DNA of 64,000 nt from Saccharofermentans sp. (GTDB lineage: Bacteria > Bacillota > Clostridia > Saccharofermentanales > Saccharofermentanaceae). This document shows, in pieces, positions 60,745 through 64,000 of this stretch. The translations under genes were made by a program, and so were the position numbers. The stretch is taken from contig JAKSRI010000001.1 of NCBI GenBank assembly GCA_024403695.1, forward strand, positions 124,001-188,000, given 5' to 3'. The notes under the pieces are model-generated. The model searched no databases and had not been told where the DNA came from. It saw only the letters and a program-made list of their open reading frames with translations. Each line of letters starts with the position of its first letter. Position 1 is the stretch's first letter.

Positions 60745-61606
60745 AAAGTCCTGCTACACCACAGATCAGAACTAGAACACCAAGAACGATTCTATAATAA
60801 CCAAACAGTTTAAAATCGTGCTTACGGATATATTTCATAAGACCCTTGATACAAACAAGTGATACCACAAAAGCTGTTACCATTCCTACAACGAGGAGCA
60901 TAATCTCGTTGCCGCTGCAGGAACCATCGAACTTCAATATCTTAAGAAGAGATGCTCCGAACATAACAGGAATAGCGAGATAGAAAGTAAACTTTGCTGC
61001 AGTCTCACGATTAATACCAATACCGATTGAACCAACAATAGTAGCACCAGAACGTGATGTACCTGGGAATATAGCAGCTACTAACTGGAAAGCACCAATT
61101 AAGAAACTCTGCTTAAATGATAGACTATCAACAGATGTTGTCTTGGGCTTTAAGTTCTTAATCATGTTCTCGACAACAATAAAAGCAATACCAAATACGA
61201 TAAGTGCAATTGCTACACAAACATAGTTATAAAAAAGTGCGTCAAAAACGTCGTCGAAAAGAACACCAACAACAGCCGCAGGGATACAAGCAACAAGGAT
61301 CTTAAACCACATAATGAATTTATCCTTCATTATATAACGGCCTATTCCCTCTTTCTTAAATGGATCTTTGTTTTTCTTAATACCAAATGGCCAGATATCG
61401 TTCCAGAAAATAAGAACTACCGCCAAAATAGCACCAAGCTGAATTACTACGAGGTAAAGATCTAGAAATTCTTCTGACACGTTCAATTTAAAAAATGGAA
61501 TAGAATTAAGAAGAATCATGTGACCTGTGGAACTAATAGGAAGCCATTCAGTAATTCCTTCCACAATTCCAAAGAATATAGCTCTAATAAAATCTAAAAT
61601 TGACAT
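60737..61606 (-). CDS. uppP: Undecaprenyl-diphosphatase
   Basis: Recycles undecaprenyl diphosphate to the carrier lipid for peptidoglycan; also gives basal bacitracin tolerance. 289 residues, about eight helices. The two catalytic signatures are complete: GIVEGITEWLPISSTGHM and FPGTSRSGATI. GGAG precedes the ATG. It follows recN by 24 bases and may be co-transcribed. Confidence 0.96.
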   Translation of the reverse strand: MSILDFIRAIFFGIVEGITEWLPISSTGHMILLNSIPFFKLNVSEEFLDLYLVVIQLGAILAVVLIFWNDIWPFGIKKNKDPFKKEGIGRYIMKDKFIMWFKILVACIPAAVVGVLFDDVFDALFYNYVCVAIALIVFGIAFIVVENMIKNLKPKTTSVDSLSFKQSFLIGAFQLVAAIFPGTSRSGATIVGSIGIGINRETAAKFTFYLAIPVMFGASLLKILKFDGSCSGNEIMLLVVGMVTAFVVSLVCIKGLMKYIRKHDFKLFGYYRIVLGVLVLICGVAGLLK

Positions 61607-61630
61607 ATTAATCTCCAGGTAAATAATTAA

Positions 61631-63322
61631 CTATTTAAATGTATCACAAAGTTGCTTAGCCAAATCTAACGATTTTGTCACATTAGTACCTGAAAGAAGA
61701 CGTGACACCTCATTTATCTTTGCTTCACTATCCAGACAACTTATAGAAGTTGATGTAACTCCATCAGTAACAGACTTGGAAATAAGATAATTGCTATTTG
61801 CTGCAGCTGCGAGCTGAGCTGTATGTGTAACACATAATACCTGATGTCTAGAAGATATGGACTTAAGCTTATGCGCTATAGCAATTGATGACTTACCAGA
61901 CACACCAGTATCGATCTCGTCAAAAACCAATGTAGGCACTGTATCACACTCGGAAAGAATATTCTTAATTGCCAGCATAATACGTGATGCTTCACCGCCA
62001 GATGCAGTCTCAGACAAGTTACGTGGTGGCTCTCCGATATTCGCAGAGAACATGAAGATTACATCATCTATACCATTTCCAGAGAAAAATCTCTCCTTAG
62101 GACGTGGTACAAAATCCACGTAGAAACTACAGTTAGGAATCTCGAGATCCTTTAGCTCACTGGCGATAGCTGAAGAAAGCTGCTCACCCTTGGCACGTCT
62201 AATATCTGTAAGTGCTTTACCCGCCTCCAGAAGTTCTTTCTCGATAACAACGCGTTCCTTCTTAAGCTCCACGAGACGTTCTTTACTGTCGGACAAGTTC
62301 TTAAGTTCATCCTCAGCCTTAAAGCTAAATGCGTTAATCTCGCTAATAGTATTTCCGTACTTATTCTTAAGATCCATAAGCACGCCAAGACGCTCATCTA
62401 CTCTTGCTGCTTCCTGAGGGTCGTATTCGCTGTTTCTAGCCGCATCCTCGATTTTACTAGCAACATCCTCGAAACTATCCAACAACGCCTCTAAGGTGCT
62501 ACTGAGACCCTCATAAGACTCATCAAGATCCTTAAGCTTACTCATTGTTCTAGAAGCATTGCTAATTCTGTCGGCAACATTCATACCAGTAGTATCTTCG
62601 CCGTTAATAAGTCCGTTGATATCTTTAAGGAGCTCCGCGTTTTTCTTGATCAACTTAAAGTGGCGGCGCTTATCATTAAGCTCCTCTTCTTCACCATCAT
62701 AGAACTTATAGTTATTAATTTCCTGAATCGCGTGCTCCAGGTATTCACGACGCTTTTCCATAGACTCTGGCATGGAATTAATACGACGAATCTCCAGAAC
62801 AATTTCCTTATATCTGGCGAGAAGTTCTGTGTAATGTTTCTTTGCATTAGTTATGTCATCACCACCAAAGCTATCCAGCATATCTACATGAGTGCTACTA
62901 TCAAAAATTTTCTGAGTGTCATGCTGACCATGGATATCAACAAGGTAAGAACTTATAGTTCTAAGGAGGGCGAGAACCACAGTCCTGCCGTTAATGCGCG
63001 CGATGCTTTTGCCGTCCTTGCTTATCTTGCGCGAAATAATTATGATGTCGTCCTCGTAGGTAATGCCACTATCATCAAGAAGACCCAGAAAGTCCTTTTC
63101 TTTGTGCTCCGAAATGTCAAAAACCGCCTCTACAAAAGCCTCGTCCTGGTCATTACGGATAAGGTTCTTAGATGCTTTCGCACCAAGGATAAGTCCTATA
63201 GCATCAATAAGCAGAGATTTACCCGCACCAGTCTCACCTGAAATGACATTAAATCCATTACCAGGTTCTAAAACGGTGTGCGAGATAACTGCGAAATTAT
63301 TGATCTCTAAGCGTTTAAGCAT
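61631..63322 (-). CDS. recN: DNA repair protein RecN
   Basis: SMC-like ATPase acting early at double-strand breaks. 563 residues. Walker A SGETGAGKSLLIDA, long coiled-coil arms (about 150-370), signature ETASGGEASRIMLA and Walker B TLVFDEIDTGVSG are intact. Its ATGCTTAA start overlaps the argR stop by eight bases. No LexA box precedes it directly; it depends on the nadK-argR transcript or an internal promoter. Confidence 0.97.
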   Translation of the reverse strand: MLKRLEINNFAVISHTVLEPGNGFNVISGETGAGKSLLIDAIGLILGAKASKNLIRNDQDEAFVEAVFDISEHKEKDFLGLLDDSGITYEDDIIIISRKISKDGKSIARINGRTVVLALLRTISSYLVDIHGQHDTQKIFDSSTHVDMLDSFGGDDITNAKKHYTELLARYKEIVLEIRRINSMPESMEKRREYLEHAIQEINNYKFYDGEEEELNDKRRHFKLIKKNAELLKDINGLINGEDTTGMNVADRISNASRTMSKLKDLDESYEGLSSTLEALLDSFEDVASKIEDAARNSEYDPQEAARVDERLGVLMDLKNKYGNTISEINAFSFKAEDELKNLSDSKERLVELKKERVVIEKELLEAGKALTDIRRAKGEQLSSAIASELKDLEIPNCSFYVDFVPRPKERFFSGNGIDDVIFMFSANIGEPPRNLSETASGGEASRIMLAIKNILSECDTVPTLVFDEIDTGVSGKSSIAIAHKLKSISSRHQVLCVTHTAQLAAAANSNYLISKSVTDGVTSTSISCLDSEAKINEVSRLLSGTNVTKSLDLAKQLCDTFK

Positions 63323-63797
63323 CTTCTGACTTCATCACTCCGGAAATCATATCATTAATAGTTGTTACGAGAGCTTCAGCCTCTTCGATACCTTCTGCTG
63401 CGAGGAAAACTGTGTCGTCACCAGCGATAGTACCAACAACAGATGGCAAATGCATGGAATCGAGTGCAGAAGCAGCAGCCTGTGCCATTCCTGGCAAAGT
63501 CTTAATAACAATAAGATTCATGGCGTTACGACATGAAATAAGTGAATTTGCAAATACAGCAAGAAGTCTTCCTGGAGCAGCATCTCCAGTTCTGTCGAGA
63601 ACTGCGTATTTCGTGCCCTTGTTAGGAAGTGTAACCTTGATAATTCCAAGCTCTTTAATATCTCTGCTACATGTAGCCTGTGTTACGTTAAAGCCGTTCT
63701 TCTTCATGAGAGCAGTTAATTCTTCCTGAGTGGAAATCTCATTCTCACGAACAAGTCGTAATAAAAATTCCTGTCTGTCATTCTTGGCTGTTCTCAT
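63315..63797 (-). CDS. argR: Arginine repressor
   Basis: Arginine-dependent hexameric regulator. 160 residues from ATG 63797 (AAGAGG upstream), inside the end of nadK. The N-terminal winged helix shows TQEELTALMKKNGFNVTQATCSRDIKELGIIKV, and the C-terminal arginine-binding GTIAGDDT is intact. Its likely targets include the tandem boxes at 1725-1762 in this window. Confidence 0.96.
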   Translation of the reverse strand: MRTAKNDRQEFLLRLVRENEISTQEELTALMKKNGFNVTQATCSRDIKELGIIKVTLPNKGTKYAVLDRTGDAAPGRLLAVFANSLISCRNAMNLIVIKTLPGMAQAAASALDSMHLPSVVGTIAGDDTVFLAAEGIEEAEALVTTINDMISGVMKSEDA

Positions 63798-64000
63798 AGA
63801 AGCTACCTCTTGCAACAATCTTACGTCTTACATTCTGGAAGAATCCAGTAATACCGAGATTAATAGTCTTAATTGAATCTTTATATGTTCTGATAACAAG
63901 CTTGTCATTAGGTTCCAAAGCTGCGAACTCTCGTCCATCCGGACAAATAATCGGTGTGGATTCAAAGTCTCCGACACTGATCTCGATATAACTGTCAGGA
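63778..64000 (-). CDS. nadK: NAD kinase, C-terminal part
   Basis: Frame entering from the right edge and ending at TGA 63780-63778, overlapping argR by 20 bases. The last 73 or so residues read ...ISVGDFESTPIICPDG, LEPNDKLVIRTYKDSIKTINLG, FFQNVRRKI, which fits the NAD kinase C-terminus. The order nadK-argR-recN, common in Firmicutes, supports the call. The catalytic GGDGT region lies outside the window. Confidence 0.8.
   Translation of the reverse strand, partial: PDSYIEISVGDFESTPIICPDGREFAALEPNDKLVIRTYKDSIKTINLGITGFFQNVRRKIVARGSFYENSQE

Noticed and set aside
1-64000. CRISPR arrays, insertion sequences, prophage genes, rRNA
   Set aside because: No regularly spaced repeats, transposase or integrase motifs, or rRNA-like sequence were seen on either strand.

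Overview
The window reads as core chromosome of a low-to-moderate GC Firmicute, most likely a clostridial (Lachnospiraceae-like) anaerobe. The grounds are the complete pyr operon behind a PyrR attenuator, Gram-positive style lipoproteins with lipoboxes, strong GGAGG-type ribosome binding sites, LexA (GAAC-N4-GTTC) and BirA operators of Firmicute type, and genes such as engB, yraN, tsaD, smpB and nadK-argR-recN in familiar neighbourhoods. There is no rRNA, insertion sequence, prophage or CRISPR array. The family-level placement is inference.

Layout. 1-1800 (minus): GNAT acetyltransferase plus the 5' part of argH, with tandem ArgR boxes. 1875-6011 (plus): class IV aminotransferase, htpG and a cytoplasmic GH13 glycosidase, closed by a strong hairpin that also carries the ribosome binding site of the next gene. 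6088-8738 (plus): an Mrr-like membrane nuclease and two tandem paralogous, very acidic lipoproteins. 8876-14489 (minus): two tandem PRPP synthetases, engB, and a PD-(D/E)XK nuclease/XPD helicase fusion. 14574-19671: two tRNA-Leu genes flank bioY with its BirA operator, an AEC transporter, a DUF2130 nuclease-like protein and an IlvD/Edd dehydratase. 19710-25810: a CmpB-like membrane protein, a long glutamine synthetase, two unknown membrane proteins, malic enzyme and a possibly LexA-controlled yraN.

25947-47467 (plus) is an almost unbroken biosynthetic and housekeeping run: aspartate aminotransferase, purB, pyrR-pyrB-pyrC-pyrF-pyrK-pyrD-pyrE, purL, ksgA, zapA-like, U32 peptidase, dut, corA-like, alpha/beta hydrolase, tsaD, smpB, vanZ. 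Start/stop overlaps indicate several tightly coupled operons. The genes jointly make UMP and supply two purine steps, with PRPP from the two prs genes and nitrogen from glutamine synthetase.

47614-51827 is the most accessory-looking part and noticeably AT-rich. It has a self-contained two-gene module (AbrB-like DNA-binding protein plus minimal HipA-like kinase) with a palindrome beside its extended -10 promoter. Next come a lipoprotein and an ECF sigma factor fused through a transmembrane helix to a large external region; these two share a domain of about 129 residues with about 70% identity. These are the best candidates for undescribed biology.

51908-64000: metY, the TldD/PmbA pair and an acyl-CoA synthetase (minus); an unknown membrane-anchored protein (minus); an SDR reductase and a DUF4349 lipoprotein (plus); and the minus-strand run nadK-argR-recN followed by uppP. 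The ArgR encoded at the right end is the likely ligand of the ArgR boxes at the left end.
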